A DNA stretch of 64,000 nt, taken from NCBI RefSeq assembly GCF_007829875.1, contig NZ_VIWV01000001.1:2450501-2514500 (forward strand), written 5' to 3'. The stretch comes from Streptomyces capillispiralis. GTDB lineage: Bacteria; Actinomycetota; Actinomycetes; Streptomycetales; Streptomycetaceae. Both the position numbers and the translations under genes were made by a program. Under the pieces are notes generated by a model. It worked only from the letters and a program-made list of their open reading frames with translations, searched no databases and was not told the origin of the DNA. Positions 1 through 8,468 of this stretch are shown here, piece after piece (the stretch's first letter is position 1; each line of letters opens with the position of its first letter).

Positions 1-416
1 TTCTTGTCCGCGAGCGCGGGCCGGAACCCGCCGCGCCACTCCCCCTTGTCCTGCGCCCGCACGAAGTCGGGGATGCCGCGCAGCGAGGCCAGGATCAGCG
101 CGAGGGTCAGCTCGGCGGTGCTGGCCTCGTGCACACCGCGCGCGTTGCACAGCCGCACGCCGGGGGGCAGGTGCCGCAGACCGGGCTGCACGTGGTCGAC
201 GCCGGCCGACAGGGTCTGCACGACCCGGACCGAGCGCATCAGCGGCAGCGGGCGCACACCGATGCCGACGGGCTTCATGTACGGCACGACGTAGAAGACG
301 CAGTCGGCCGGGTCGGCGGGGAACTCCTCCTCACCGTCCCAGTGGCGGTAGCGCGGCCCCTCGGGGAGCCCCTCGATCTCGTCCGGCGGAAGGGGAAGCC
401 ATACGTCAGCAGTCAT
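1..416 (-). CDS. D-2-hydroxyacid dehydrogenase, N-terminal part only (cut by window edge)
   Basis: The ATG at 416-414 opens a frame of 138 codons that runs off the left edge without a stop. The visible part matches the substrate-binding half of NAD-dependent D-2-hydroxyacid dehydrogenases. It has a QTLSAGVDHV segment near residues 68-77 and the ARGVHEASTAELTLALILA helix that normally precedes the Rossmann domain. The GxGxxG motif and the catalytic Arg/Glu/His lie outside the window, so the substrate cannot be judged. It is divergent from the aldo/keto reductase gene, with 74 bp between the starts. Family assignment is firm; function is not. Confidence 0.8.
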   Translation of the reverse strand, partial: MTADVWLPLPPDEIEGLPEGPRYRHWDGEEEFPADPADCVFYVVPYMKPVGIGVRPLPLMRSVRVVQTLSAGVDHVQPGLRHLPPGVRLCNARGVHEASTAELTLALILASLRGIPDFVRAQDKGEWRGGFRPALADK

Positions 417-490
417 GCCCGGGAGGCTAGTTCAAGCACGCGGGACGGCAGAGGTTAGGTTGGGGGCCACAGAGGGAGGGTCACGAGCAG

Positions 491-1489
491 GTGGAGCGCA
501 GGACGATCGGCGCGGCGGCGCTCGCGGTGGGGGCCGTCGGACTCGGATGCATGCCGATGAGCTGGGCCTACAGCACGTCCCGGCAGCGCGGCGAGGAATC
601 GCTCAGGACGGTGCACCGGGCGCTGGACGCCGGTGCGACGCTCCTCGACACCGCCGACATGTACGGCCCGTTCACCAACGAGCTGCTGCTCGGGCGGGTG
701 CTGAAGGAGCGGCGCCGGGACGCCTTCGTCTCCACGAAGGTCGGTCTGCTGGTGGGCGACCAGCACATCGTGGCCAACGGCCGCCCCGGATACGTGCGCA
801 GGGCCTGCGACGCGTCGCTGCGCCGGCTCCAGACCGATGTCATCGACCTCTACCAGCTGCACCGCGCCGACCCGGAGGTCCCGGTCGAGGAGACCTGGGG
901 CGCGATGGCGGACCTCGTACGGGCGGGCAAGGTACGGGCGTTGGGGCTGTGCGCGGTGGGGGCGCGCGCGTCCCGGCGGGCGGGGGCGCGGCTGCACGAC
1001 ACGACGGTCCGGCAGCTGGAGCGGGTGCAGCAGGTCTTCCCGGTGAGCGCGGTGGAGGCGGAGCTGTCCGTGTGGTCGCCGGAGGCGCTGGAGACGCTGC
1101 TGCCGTGGTGCGAGCAGCGGGGCATCGGGTTCCTGGCGGCGATGCCCCTGGGCAACGGCTTCCTGACCGGGACGCTGACGCCCGGCGTGGGCTTCGAGGC
1201 GGACGACCTGCGCGCCCGGCACCCCCGGTTCACGGCCGAGATGATGGCCGCGAACCAGCCGATCGTGGCCGGCCTGCGCCGCGTCGCGCGCCGGCACGGC
1301 GAGCACGTCACCCCGGCCCAGGTGGCGCTGGCCTGGGTGCTGTCCCGGGGCCGCCAGGTGATCCCGGTCCCGGGCGCCAAGCGGGAGCGGTGGGTCGTGG
1401 AGAACGCGGCGGCGGTGGACCTGCGCCTGACGGAGCACGACCTGGCGGAGATCGCGGACCTGCCGGCGGCGCTGGGGTCGTGGGACTGA
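491..1489 (+). CDS. aldo/keto reductase
   Basis: A 332-aa NADPH-dependent oxidoreductase of the AKR superfamily (TIM barrel, cytosolic), reducing aldehydes or ketones. The catalytic tetrad is visible: Asp53 and Tyr58 in LLDTADMYGP, Lys83 in STKVG and His124 in YQLHRADP. The C-terminal part carries the VIPVPGAKR stretch that binds the 2'-phosphate of NADPH. The GTG at 491 is chosen because GGGAGGG lies about 11 nt upstream and the protein then begins directly with the first barrel strand. Length is normal for the AKR13/YajO-like group. The substrate is unknown, and no neighbour suggests one. Confidence 0.9.
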   Translation: MERRTIGAAALAVGAVGLGCMPMSWAYSTSRQRGEESLRTVHRALDAGATLLDTADMYGPFTNELLLGRVLKERRRDAFVSTKVGLLVGDQHIVANGRPGYVRRACDASLRRLQTDVIDLYQLHRADPEVPVEETWGAMADLVRAGKVRALGLCAVGARASRRAGARLHDTTVRQLERVQQVFPVSAVEAELSVWSPEALETLLPWCEQRGIGFLAAMPLGNGFLTGTLTPGVGFEADDLRARHPRFTAEMMAANQPIVAGLRRVARRHGEHVTPAQVALAWVLSRGRQVIPVPGAKRERWVVENAAAVDLRLTEHDLAEIADLPAALGSWD

Positions 1490-1629
1490 GCCCGGCGCCG
1501 GAGCCCCACGCGGGGCGGCGGGGGTGGCGCGGTTCCCCGCTTCCTGGGTTCGGTACCGGCCGATCGGGAACCTGGCAGGCGCGAGCGGTGTATGACAGGG
1601 AGAACCCGCCGCGTCGAAGGGACGACATC

Positions 1630-2793
1630 GTGCGACATCGAGCCGTGACGGCCGTGCTGGCCGCCGCCGCGCTCCTGCTGACGGCCGGATGCTCCTCCGA
1701 CGGCGGGGGATCCCCGGGCGATGGCGGCAGCGCCTCCCCGAGTGATCCGTCCGCGCGGTCGTCGTCCCCGGGACCGACCGCGCGGGAGACCCCGCCCGCC
1801 AAGGGCTCGGTGAAGGTGGTGCGCACGGTCGCCACGGGCCTGAGCACCCCCTGGGGCCTGGCCCCCCTGCCGGGCGGCGACCTCCTGGTGTCCTCCCGGG
1901 ACGAGGCGACGATCACCCGGGTCGACGGGGAGACCGGCGAGAGGACCGAGCTGGGCGAGGTGCCCGGGGTGTCGCCGGCCGGTGAGGGCGGCCTCCTCGG
2001 CATAGCCCTCTCCCCGCGGTACGCCTCGGACCACATGATCTACGCCTACTTCACCTCCGCCTCGGACAACCGGATCGTCCGCATGATCCACGACGAGGAC
2101 AAGCCCGCCGGCGAACGGCTGGGCGCGCCCGACACGGTCCTCCGGGGCATCCCCAAGGGCGTGATCCACAACGGCGGCCGGATCGCCTTCGGCCCGGACG
2201 GCATGCTGTACGCGGGCACGGGCGAGAGCGGTGACACCGGGCTGTCCCAGGACCGGGAGTCGCTGGGCGGCAAGATCCTGCGGCTGACCCCCGAGGGCGA
2301 GCCGGCCCCGGGCAACCCGTTCGCCGGCTCCCCGGTGTACTCGTACGGCCACCGCAATGTGCAGGGCCTGGCCTGGGACGGCGAACAGCGGCTGTTCGCC
2401 TCGGAGTTCGGCCAGAACACGTGGGACGAGCTGAACGCGATCACGCCGGGCGACAACTACGGCTGGCCTCGGGCCGAGGGCAGGTCCGACGACGGCGGCT
2501 TCCACGACCCGGTCGGCCAGTGGACCACCGACGAGGCCTCCCCCAGCGGCATCGCCCACGCCGGGGGCTCGGTCTGGATGGCGGGCCTGCGCGGCGAGCG
2601 GCTGTGGCGCGTCCCCCTGAAGGGCACCGAGGCGGCGGCGGACCCGCAGGCCTTCCTGGAGGGCGAGTACGGGCGGCTGCGCACGGTGGTCCCGGCGGGC
2701 GACGACAGGCTGTGGCTGGTCACCAGCAACACGGACGGCCGGGGCGACCCCCAGGACGACGACGACCGCGTTCTGGAGCTTCGGGTGAGCTAG
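1630..2793 (+). CDS. glucose/sorbosone dehydrogenase-family lipoprotein (PQQ-type beta-propeller)
   Basis: A 387-aa exported protein. The GTG at 1630 starts a lipoprotein signal peptide with lipobox LTAGC and the modified cysteine at residue 21. A Ser/Gly/Pro-rich linker to about residue 55 follows, then a six-bladed propeller of the soluble glucose/sorbosone dehydrogenase family. The HNGGRIAF motif is at residues 180-187, followed by SYGHRNVQGL and the FASEFGQNTWDE calcium/PQQ-region motifs. A role in periplasmic-side sugar oxidation is inferred from the family; Streptomyces homologues are mostly uncharacterised. The stop codon TAG (2791-2793) lies inside the left CTAG flank of the MITE-like element that follows. 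Confidence 0.88.
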   Translation: MRHRAVTAVLAAAALLLTAGCSSDGGGSPGDGGSASPSDPSARSSSPGPTARETPPAKGSVKVVRTVATGLSTPWGLAPLPGGDLLVSSRDEATITRVDGETGERTELGEVPGVSPAGEGGLLGIALSPRYASDHMIYAYFTSASDNRIVRMIHDEDKPAGERLGAPDTVLRGIPKGVIHNGGRIAFGPDGMLYAGTGESGDTGLSQDRESLGGKILRLTPEGEPAPGNPFAGSPVYSYGHRNVQGLAWDGEQRLFASEFGQNTWDELNAITPGDNYGWPRAEGRSDDGGFHDPVGQWTTDEASPSGIAHAGGSVWMAGLRGERLWRVPLKGTEAAADPQAFLEGEYGRLRTVVPAGDDRLWLVTSNTDGRGDPQDDDDRVLELRVS

Positions 2794-2975
2794 GGCCTGT
2801 CGTTCGGAGCAGGTCGGCTGAGAGAGAGCGCGCCTCTCAGCCCACCCGAGCGGGGCGTGGTACGTGCTTCTGCAAGGCGGAGGAGGGCGGCGACGCGGAG
2901 CATCGGCAACCGACGACAACGCGGCAGATGCGCGTGCCACGCCCCGCGACGCCGACATGATCCAAACGACAGGCC
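2794..2975. mobile_element. MITE-like element, 182 bp, flanked by CTAG duplication
   Basis: The ends are inverted repeats matching at 22 of 25 positions: 2794-2818 begins GGCCTGTCGTTCGGAGCAGG, and the complement of 2975-2951 begins GGCCTGTCGTTTGGATCATG. A second inner inverted pair (2850-2873 against 2947-2924) matches at 21 of 24 positions. The element is bracketed by CTAG at 2790-2793 and again at 2976-2979, as expected for a 4-bp target duplication. There is no transposase frame inside. The left arm also holds a CTGAGAG/CTCTCAG hairpin (2818-2840). CTAG targets are characteristic of IS5-type elements; that family link is inference. Confidence 0.75.
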
Positions 2976-3170
2976 CTAGGGGTGCTCCCCGTCGGGTTCC
3001 TCCTCGGGTCCGGCCGGCGGGCGCACGGTGACCTTTCCGGACGCGAGGTCTATCGGCCCGCGTCCGGGGTCGGCGTCCCCGACGTCCTCCCGGGTCAGTT
3101 CCAGGCGGTTCTGCTCGTCACGGGTGTGCTTGCGGCCGGGTGCGAACAGGTCCTCGAAGGCGTTGAACAT
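2976..3170 (-). CDS. small DUF6191-like protein
   Basis: A 64-aa acidic protein with the pattern FEDLFAPGRKHTRDEQNRLE then LTREDVGDADPGRGPIDLASG. From memory this is a conserved small actinobacterial family (DUF6191) of unknown function. It has no signal peptide or membrane segment. Its start overlaps the last 53 bp of the large LuxR regulator upstream on the same strand, so the two are probably co-transcribed and translationally coupled. Its stop TAG (complement of 2976-2978) uses the right-hand CTAG copy created by the neighbouring MITE insertion. Confidence 0.75.
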   Translation of the reverse strand: MFNAFEDLFAPGRKHTRDEQNRLELTREDVGDADPGRGPIDLASGKVTVRPPAGPEEEPDGEHP

Positions 3171-6100
3171 CGCTCCCCTTCCCAGGGGCCTCGGGGTCGT
3201 ACACCGATTGTCCCGCCGCCGGCCGTTCCCCGGGCTCCGCGGGGAACAGGCCGAGCCGGTGGGCCACCGCGGCCGCCTCCCCGCGGCCGGAGACGCCCAG
3301 CTTGGCGAGGATGTTGGAGACGTGGACGCTGGCCGTCTTCGGGGAGATGAACAGGGTCTCGGCGATCCGGCGGTTGGTGTGTCCGGCGGACACCAGGCGC
3401 AGGACGTCGCGCTCCCGGCCGGTGAGTCCGAGCGCGTCGGCCGGATCGGCGGGGGCGGTGGCCGCGCCCCCGCCGGCGGGTGTCAGCACGAGGCGGGCGC
3501 GCCGGGCCAGCGCGGCGGCGGACCGGGCCAGCGGTACGGCGCCGAGGTGGGCGGCGACGGCGTCGACCAGCCGCAGCAGTTCCGTGGCGCGGGCCCGCTC
3601 GTCGTCGCCCGCCCCGGAGGCGAGCAGGGCCTCGGCGAGCCGGAACCGGACGCGGGCGAGATCGTAGGGCCGGCCCAGGGGTTCCACCGCCTCGACGGCG
3701 GCCGACCACGCGTCGGGTGCGGGCCTGCCCTCGGCGCGCCGCAGTTCGGCGCGCAGCCACAGGTCGTGGGCCCGCCACACGGGTACGCCGGTCGCCAGGT
3801 TCCGGGCCGCCCCGCGGACGCGTGCGAGGATCCCGGGGCGGCCGGGGCCGGCCGCCGGGTCGCCGTGGGCGTCCGCCTCCGCGCCGGTGGCGGCGAGCAG
3901 CAGGGGCCAGCCGTAGCGCTGGGTCCCGGGCGGGAGTCCGGTGTCGAGGGCGGCGAGCAGTTCGGCCCGGGCGTCGGCGAGGCGGCCCTCGGCGGCGGCG
4001 AGGCCGACGGCGACCCAGGTCATGGGCAGGGCGTACTGCGGCATCGGGTCGTGGGTGCCGAAGTGGGCGCGGGCGGCGGCGAGATGGCGGGCGGCCCCGG
4101 CCAGGTCGCCGCGGTCGTGGGCCAGCAGGGCCAGGCGCATGGAGGCTCCGGCGCGGGGTTTGGCGCTCTGTTCGATGCGCTGCGCGTTGGCCGCGGCCTC
4201 GGCCGCCTCGTCCCAGCGGCCGAGGGAGTGGAGGGATTCGGCGAGGTTGCCCCACACCCAGCCCTCGGAGTCCAGCAGTCCGAGCCGGCGGGTGATGCGG
4301 ACGCCCTCGGTGAGGAGCCGGGCGGCCTCCTCCGAGCGGCCGACGCCTTCGAGCGCGGAGGGGAGGTTGACCTGGGCGCGGCCCACCACCATGTCCACGC
4401 CCAGTTCGGTCGCCCGGTCCTTGACCTCGTACATCTCGGCGAGTCCGGCCTCGATGTCACCGGCGTCGACCATGAGGCCGCCGAGGGTGAGGCGGGCGTT
4501 GAGCTCGATGTCGTGGGCGCCGACCATACGGGCGTACTCGACGGCGCGTTCGGCGGCGGCCATGGCCTCCGGGCCGGGTTCGTGCAGCATCGACCAGCCG
4601 GCCGCGGCGGCGAGGACCTCGGCGTGCACCTCGGAGGGCGGCAGTCCGCGCACCAGGTCCTGTGCGGTGCCGAGTTCGGCCCAGCCGTCACCGCGGGCGA
4701 GGGACTGGGTGAGCCGGGAGCGCTGCACCCAGAACCAGGCGGCGCGCAGCGGGTCCGGTTCCTCGCCGAGGAGGCGCAGCGCCCGCTTGGTGATCTTCAT
4801 GGAGCGTTCGCGTTCCCCGCAGAGGCGGCCGGCGACGGCGGCCTCCGCCATCAGGTCGAGGTAGCGCGGCGGCTGCGGGGCCGGGTCGGCGCGGTCGAGG
4901 GGGCGCAGACCGGCCCGTACGGTGTCGGGGACGGCGTCCCACAGCTCCATCGCCCGCTCCAGCAGGCGCAGTTGTTCGGAGTAGGCGTGCCGTCGGCGGG
5001 CCTCGACGGAGGCGTCGAGGACGGCGGGCAGGGCCTTGGCGGCGTCCTGGGCGTGATACCAGTGGCTGGCCAGCCGTGTCACCCGCTCGTCGGCGCGGAC
5101 GAGGGTGGGGTCGGCCTCCAGGGCCTCGGCGTAGCGGCGGTTGAGGCGGGAGCGTTCGCCGGGCAGCAGGTCGTCGCCGACGGCCTCGCGGACCAGGGAG
5201 TGGCGGAAGCGGTAGCCGTCACGGTCGGGCGCGGGGGTGAGGATGCCGGCGTGGACGCCGGCCCGCAGGGCCTCGATGAGGTCGTCCTCGGTAAGTCCGG
5301 CCACGGCGGCCAGCAGCCGGTCCTCGACGGTGGAGCCGCCCTCGGCGACGATCCGGGCGACCCGCTGGGCGCTCTCGGGGAGGCTTTCGACCCGGACCAG
5401 GAGCAGGTCGCGCAGGGAGTCGGTGAGTCCGGTGCGGCAGCCCGCGTCGGCGGCGACGGCGAGTTCCTCGACGAAGAAGGCGTTGCCGTCGGAGCGTTCG
5501 AAGATGTCGTCGACGCGGTCGGGTTCGGGGTCGCGGGCGATGATGCCGGCGATCTGCCGGTGGACCTCCTCGCGGTTGAAGCGGCCGAGTTCGATCCGGC
5601 GGACCGTGCGCAGCCGGTCGAGTTCGGCGAGGAGGGGGCGCAGCGGGTGGCGGCGGTGGATGTCGTCGGAGCGGTAGGTGGCGAGGACGACGAGCCGGCC
5701 GGTGCGCAGGGTGCGGAACAGGTAGGCGAGCAGGTGGCGGGTGGAGGCGTCGGCCCAGTGCAGGTCCTCCAGGGCGAGGACGACGGGGTGTTCGGCGGCG
5801 ACGCGCTCCAGCAGGCGGGCGGTGAGCGCGAAGAGCCGGGCCATGCCCTGTTCGTCGCGGCGCGCCTCGCGGGCGGCCGCGGTGCCGAGTTCGGGCAGCA
5901 GACGGGCGAGTTCCTCCTCCTGGCCGGCGGCCGCGGCGGAGAGCCGGTCCGGCAGTTCGCGGCGCAGTTGGCGCAGGGCGGTGGAGAACGGGGCGAAGGG
6001 CAGTCCGTCGGCGCCGATCTCGACGCAGCCGCCGAGCGCGACGACCGCGCCGCGGCGGCGGGCCGCCGCGGCGAACTCCTCGACCAGTCGGGTCTTCCCG

Positions 6101-6246
6101 ACGCCCGCCTCACCACCGATCAGCAGCGCCTGTGGTTCGCCGGGACCGGAGAGGGCCCGGGCGAGCGCGTCGTTCAGCGTGTCGAGTTCAGTGGTGCGGC
6201 CGACGAACACGGGACTCACGGACCTGGTCTCCACGCCCCCGAGCAT
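3118..6246 (-). CDS. LuxR-family ATPase regulator (LAL type)
   Basis: A 1042-aa cytosolic transcription regulator of the large ATP-binding LuxR (LAL/MalT-like) group. It has an N-terminal AAA domain with Walker A GGEAGVGKT (residues 44-52) and Walker B VVLALEDLHWAD (155-166). A long helical TPR-like middle follows, then a C-terminal LuxR helix-turn-helix at about 941-1001 (LTGRERDVLRLVSAGHTNRR...). The ATG at 6246 is preferred over an upstream extension to 6357 because homologues start just before FVGRTTEL. Such proteins often activate secondary-metabolite or sugar-uptake genes, but no target is evident here. It overlaps the small gene at 2976-3170 by 53 bp. Confidence 0.9.
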   Translation of the reverse strand: MLGGVETRSVSPVFVGRTTELDTLNDALARALSGPGEPQALLIGGEAGVGKTRLVEEFAAAARRRGAVVALGGCVEIGADGLPFAPFSTALRQLRRELPDRLSAAAAGQEEELARLLPELGTAAAREARRDEQGMARLFALTARLLERVAAEHPVVLALEDLHWADASTRHLLAYLFRTLRTGRLVVLATYRSDDIHRRHPLRPLLAELDRLRTVRRIELGRFNREEVHRQIAGIIARDPEPDRVDDIFERSDGNAFFVEELAVAADAGCRTGLTDSLRDLLLVRVESLPESAQRVARIVAEGGSTVEDRLLAAVAGLTEDDLIEALRAGVHAGILTPAPDRDGYRFRHSLVREAVGDDLLPGERSRLNRRYAEALEADPTLVRADERVTRLASHWYHAQDAAKALPAVLDASVEARRRHAYSEQLRLLERAMELWDAVPDTVRAGLRPLDRADPAPQPPRYLDLMAEAAVAGRLCGERERSMKITKRALRLLGEEPDPLRAAWFWVQRSRLTQSLARGDGWAELGTAQDLVRGLPPSEVHAEVLAAAAGWSMLHEPGPEAMAAAERAVEYARMVGAHDIELNARLTLGGLMVDAGDIEAGLAEMYEVKDRATELGVDMVVGRAQVNLPSALEGVGRSEEAARLLTEGVRITRRLGLLDSEGWVWGNLAESLHSLGRWDEAAEAAANAQRIEQSAKPRAGASMRLALLAHDRGDLAGAARHLAAARAHFGTHDPMPQYALPMTWVAVGLAAAEGRLADARAELLAALDTGLPPGTQRYGWPLLLAATGAEADAHGDPAAGPGRPGILARVRGAARNLATGVPVWRAHDLWLRAELRRAEGRPAPDAWSAAVEAVEPLGRPYDLARVRFRLAEALLASGAGDDERARATELLRLVDAVAAHLGAVPLARSAAALARRARLVLTPAGGGAATAPADPADALGLTGRERDVLRLVSAGHTNRRIAETLFISPKTASVHVSNILAKLGVSGRGEAAAVAHRLGLFPAEPGERPAAGQSVYDPEAPGKGSDVQRLRGPVRTRPQAHP

Positions 6247-6353
6247 CGCACGCACCACCGTCGGCGGGGCACCGCTTTTCCGCCCGGCGGACGCGCGGGG
6301 CGCACCCGTGGTCCGGGAGCGGCGGACGCCTCCCGGACCACTCTTCCCGGCGT

Positions 6354-6536
6354 TCACACGGCTCGGGCGGACCCGGGTCGGCGGCGGCGCGTATGGCTCT
6401 CCGGCTCGGCGGCTCCCGTCGCGGCTTCGCGGCGGGCGGCGCGGCGCAGGCGGAGGGCCTCACGCGCCCGGCGCTCGTGCTCGGCACGGCGGAGGAGGTC
6501 GTCGTGACGGTGGTGGTGGAGGGCGTACGCGAACAT
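6354..6536 (-). CDS. small basic His/Arg-rich protein
   Basis: A 60-aa frame beginning MFAYALHHHRHDDLLRRAEH, very rich in Arg, Ala and His and predicted to be one amphipathic helix followed by a basic tail. The ATG at 6536 has GGGGGA six bases upstream; an alternative ATG at 6569 would add 11 residues. Short proteins of this shape are common in Streptomyces, but I cannot assign a function. It lies 107 bp upstream of the LuxR regulator on the same strand and could share its promoter. Confidence 0.5.
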   Translation of the reverse strand: MFAYALHHHRHDDLLRRAEHERRAREALRLRRAARREAATGAAEPESHTRRRRPGSARAV

Positions 6537-6708
6537 GGTGGATCCCCCGGAGGATTCGGTGTCGGACATCGCTGTGCGCGATGCCTCCACCTTCGTCCCC
6601 GAGGTGGTGCGGCCGCATCGGGAGAGTTCCGTATCTTCCGGGGGCCCGGGGCCTCAGAAGTCGCCCCTCAGGGCGCCCGGGGGCACTAGGACCCCTCCTC
6701 GGCCCCGG

Positions 6709-7428
6709 CTAAGCACTCAGTTGCCGCGCCACCAGGATCACCGCGCCGGCGACCGCGAGCGCCATGGCCGCGGTGCGTGTGCGGTCCGCGTTCAGGCGGC
6801 GGGTCAGCGGGCGGGCGAGCAGGACGCCGGCGGCCGCCGCGGGGGCGAGCAGCGCGGTGCGCTGGAGGGTGTGCGCCCCGACCGCGCCGGCCGCCGCCAG
6901 CGCGGCGAGGCTCATCACGGAGCCGGCGAGGAAGAAGGCGCTCATCGTGGCCCGCAGCCGCGGCCCGGTCAGCCGCTGCCACACCATCGCCATCGGCGGG
7001 CCTCCGATGGAGGTGGCCGTGCCCATCACCCCCGACGCCAGGCCGGCCAGCAGGACCGAGGAGCGCCGCGGCCGCGGGGCGTACCCCGCCGCGCCGGCGG
7101 CGACACCGGCGAGGACCACCGCCGCGATGAGCAGCGCGAGGTGGCGGGCGGGCAGGAGCACCACGAGCAGCGCCCCGGCCACCACTCCCGGCACCCGTCC
7201 GACGAGGGCCCAGCCGCAGCCGCGCAGATCCGCCCGGCCCCCCTCGCGCACCAGCACCGCCGCCGTCACTCCGGCGGCGAGCAGCAGCACCACCGGCGGT
7301 GCCAGGGCCGGGTCGACCAGGGAGAACACCGGCGCGGCGATCATGCCCAGGCCGAAGCCGACGGAGACCTGGAGGACCGCGCCGATGCCGACCGTGAGGG
7401 AGAGCAGGGCGAACTCCCCGCCGGTCAT
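6709..7428 (-). CDS. TauE/SafE-family (DUF81) anion permease
   Basis: A 239-aa integral membrane protein with about eight hydrophobic helices, the family duplication and the conserved loop GTATSIGGPPMAMVW in the second half. Members move sulfite, sulfonates or organic anions across the membrane. The start ATG overlaps the stop of the upstream ABC ATPase (ATGA, 7428-7425), so it is translationally coupled as the last gene of the Dpp-type operon. This coupling suggests it handles an anionic substrate or product of the same pathway, possibly a sugar acid. That link is inference from position only. Confidence 0.85.
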   Translation of the reverse strand: MTGGEFALLSLTVGIGAVLQVSVGFGLGMIAAPVFSLVDPALAPPVVLLLAAGVTAAVLVREGGRADLRGCGWALVGRVPGVVAGALLVVLLPARHLALLIAAVVLAGVAAGAAGYAPRPRRSSVLLAGLASGVMGTATSIGGPPMAMVWQRLTGPRLRATMSAFFLAGSVMSLAALAAAGAVGAHTLQRTALLAPAAAAGVLLARPLTRRLNADRTRTAAMALAVAGAVILVARQLSA

Positions 7429-8468
7429 GCCCACGCAGACCGCGCCTCCAGCGGGAAGTGGCACAGGGCGGTGTGGTCGTCGCCCGCGCCCCCGGACTCC
7501 CGGACGACGACCGGAGGCACCTCGGTGGCGCACTTCTCCTCGGCGCGCCAGCAGCGGGTGCGGAAGCGGCAGCCGGAGGGGATGTCGAAGGGCGAGGGGA
7601 TCTCCCCCTTGAGCCGGATCTCCTGGTCGTCGGTGGCGCGGGAGGTGTCCAGGACCGGTGCGGCCGACATCAGCGCGGCGGTGTAGGGGTGCTGCGGGCG
7701 GTCGAACACGTCGTCCGTCTCCCCGTGTTCGACGACCTTGCCCAGGTACATCACCGTCACCCGGTCGGAGATGTAGCGCACCACGGACAGGTCGTGGGAG
7801 ATGAACACGTAGGCGACGCCGAGCCGGGACTGGAGTTCGGAGAGCACGTTGAGGACCTGGGCCTGCACCGACAGGTCCAGGGCGGACACCGGTTCGTCGC
7901 ACACGATGACGTCGGGGTCCAGGGCCAGGGCGCGGGCGATGCCGATGCGCTGGCGCTGGCCGCCGGAGAACTCGTTGGGGTAGCGGTGGGCGTCGCTGTC
8001 GCGCAGTCCGACCAGGGAGAGCAGTTCGCGGATCCGCCGGTCGCGGGCCCGGGCGTCCGGGACGACGTCCCGGTGGGTGCGCCAGGGTTCGCCGATCAGG
8101 TCGGCGGCCGACATGCGGGCGTTGAGCGAGGCGAAGGGGTCCTGGAAGACCATCTGGACGCGGCGGCGCCAGTTCAGCAGGTCCTTGCCGCGCAGGGCGA
8201 AGGGGTCGACGCCGTCGTAGCGGACGGTGCCGGCGTCGGGCCGCTCCAGGCCGAGCAGCACCCGGGCCAGGGTGGACTTGCCGCAGCCGGACTCGCCGAC
8301 CAGGCCGAGGGTCTCGCCGCGGCCGAGCCGCAGGTCCACCCCGTCCAGGGCGGTCAGCCGGCGCCGGCCGCCGCCGAAGCTCTTGGTGACCCCGCGGACC
8401 TCCAGCAGCGGCGGGTGTGCGCCGGAGCGGGGCCCGGCGGTGTCGGTGGTGGTGCGGGACTCAGGCAC
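7425..8468 (-). CDS. ABC transporter ATP-binding protein, DppF/OppF type
   Basis: A 347-aa ATPase of a peptide/nickel-type importer. Walker [10 protein letters not shown] is at residues 58-66, followed by the Q-loop FQDPFAS, signature FSGGQRQR, Walker [14 protein letters not shown] and switch histidine ISHDL. The C-terminal oligopeptide domain has the CRFRTRCWRAEEKC cysteine motif, which in related ATPases holds a 4Fe-4S cluster. The GTG start at 8468 overlaps the stop of the preceding ATPase by 8 bp. It forms the ATP-hydrolysing pair with the product of the gene at 8461-9471. Confidence 0.93.
   Translation of the reverse strand: MPESRTTTDTAGPRSGAHPPLLEVRGVTKSFGGGRRRLTALDGVDLRLGRGETLGLVGESGCGKSTLARVLLGLERPDAGTVRYDGVDPFALRGKDLLNWRRRVQMVFQDPFASLNARMSAADLIGEPWRTHRDVVPDARARDRRIRELLSLVGLRDSDAHRYPNEFSGGQRQRIGIARALALDPDVIVCDEPVSALDLSVQAQVLNVLSELQSRLGVAYVFISHDLSVVRYISDRVTVMYLGKVVEHGETDDVFDRPQHPYTAALMSAAPVLDTSRATDDQEIRLKGEIPSPFDIPSGCRFRTRCWRAEEKCATEVPPVVVRESGGAGDDHTALCHFPLEARSAWA

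Noticed and set aside
850..2958. 702-codon open frame on the minus strand
   Set aside because: It crosses the aldo/keto reductase and the lipoprotein gene on the opposite strand, and shows no domain.
3028..6507. 1159-codon open frame on the plus strand
   Set aside because: It is antisense to the LuxR-type regulator and has no family-like sequence. Long antisense frames are expected in DNA with this GC content.
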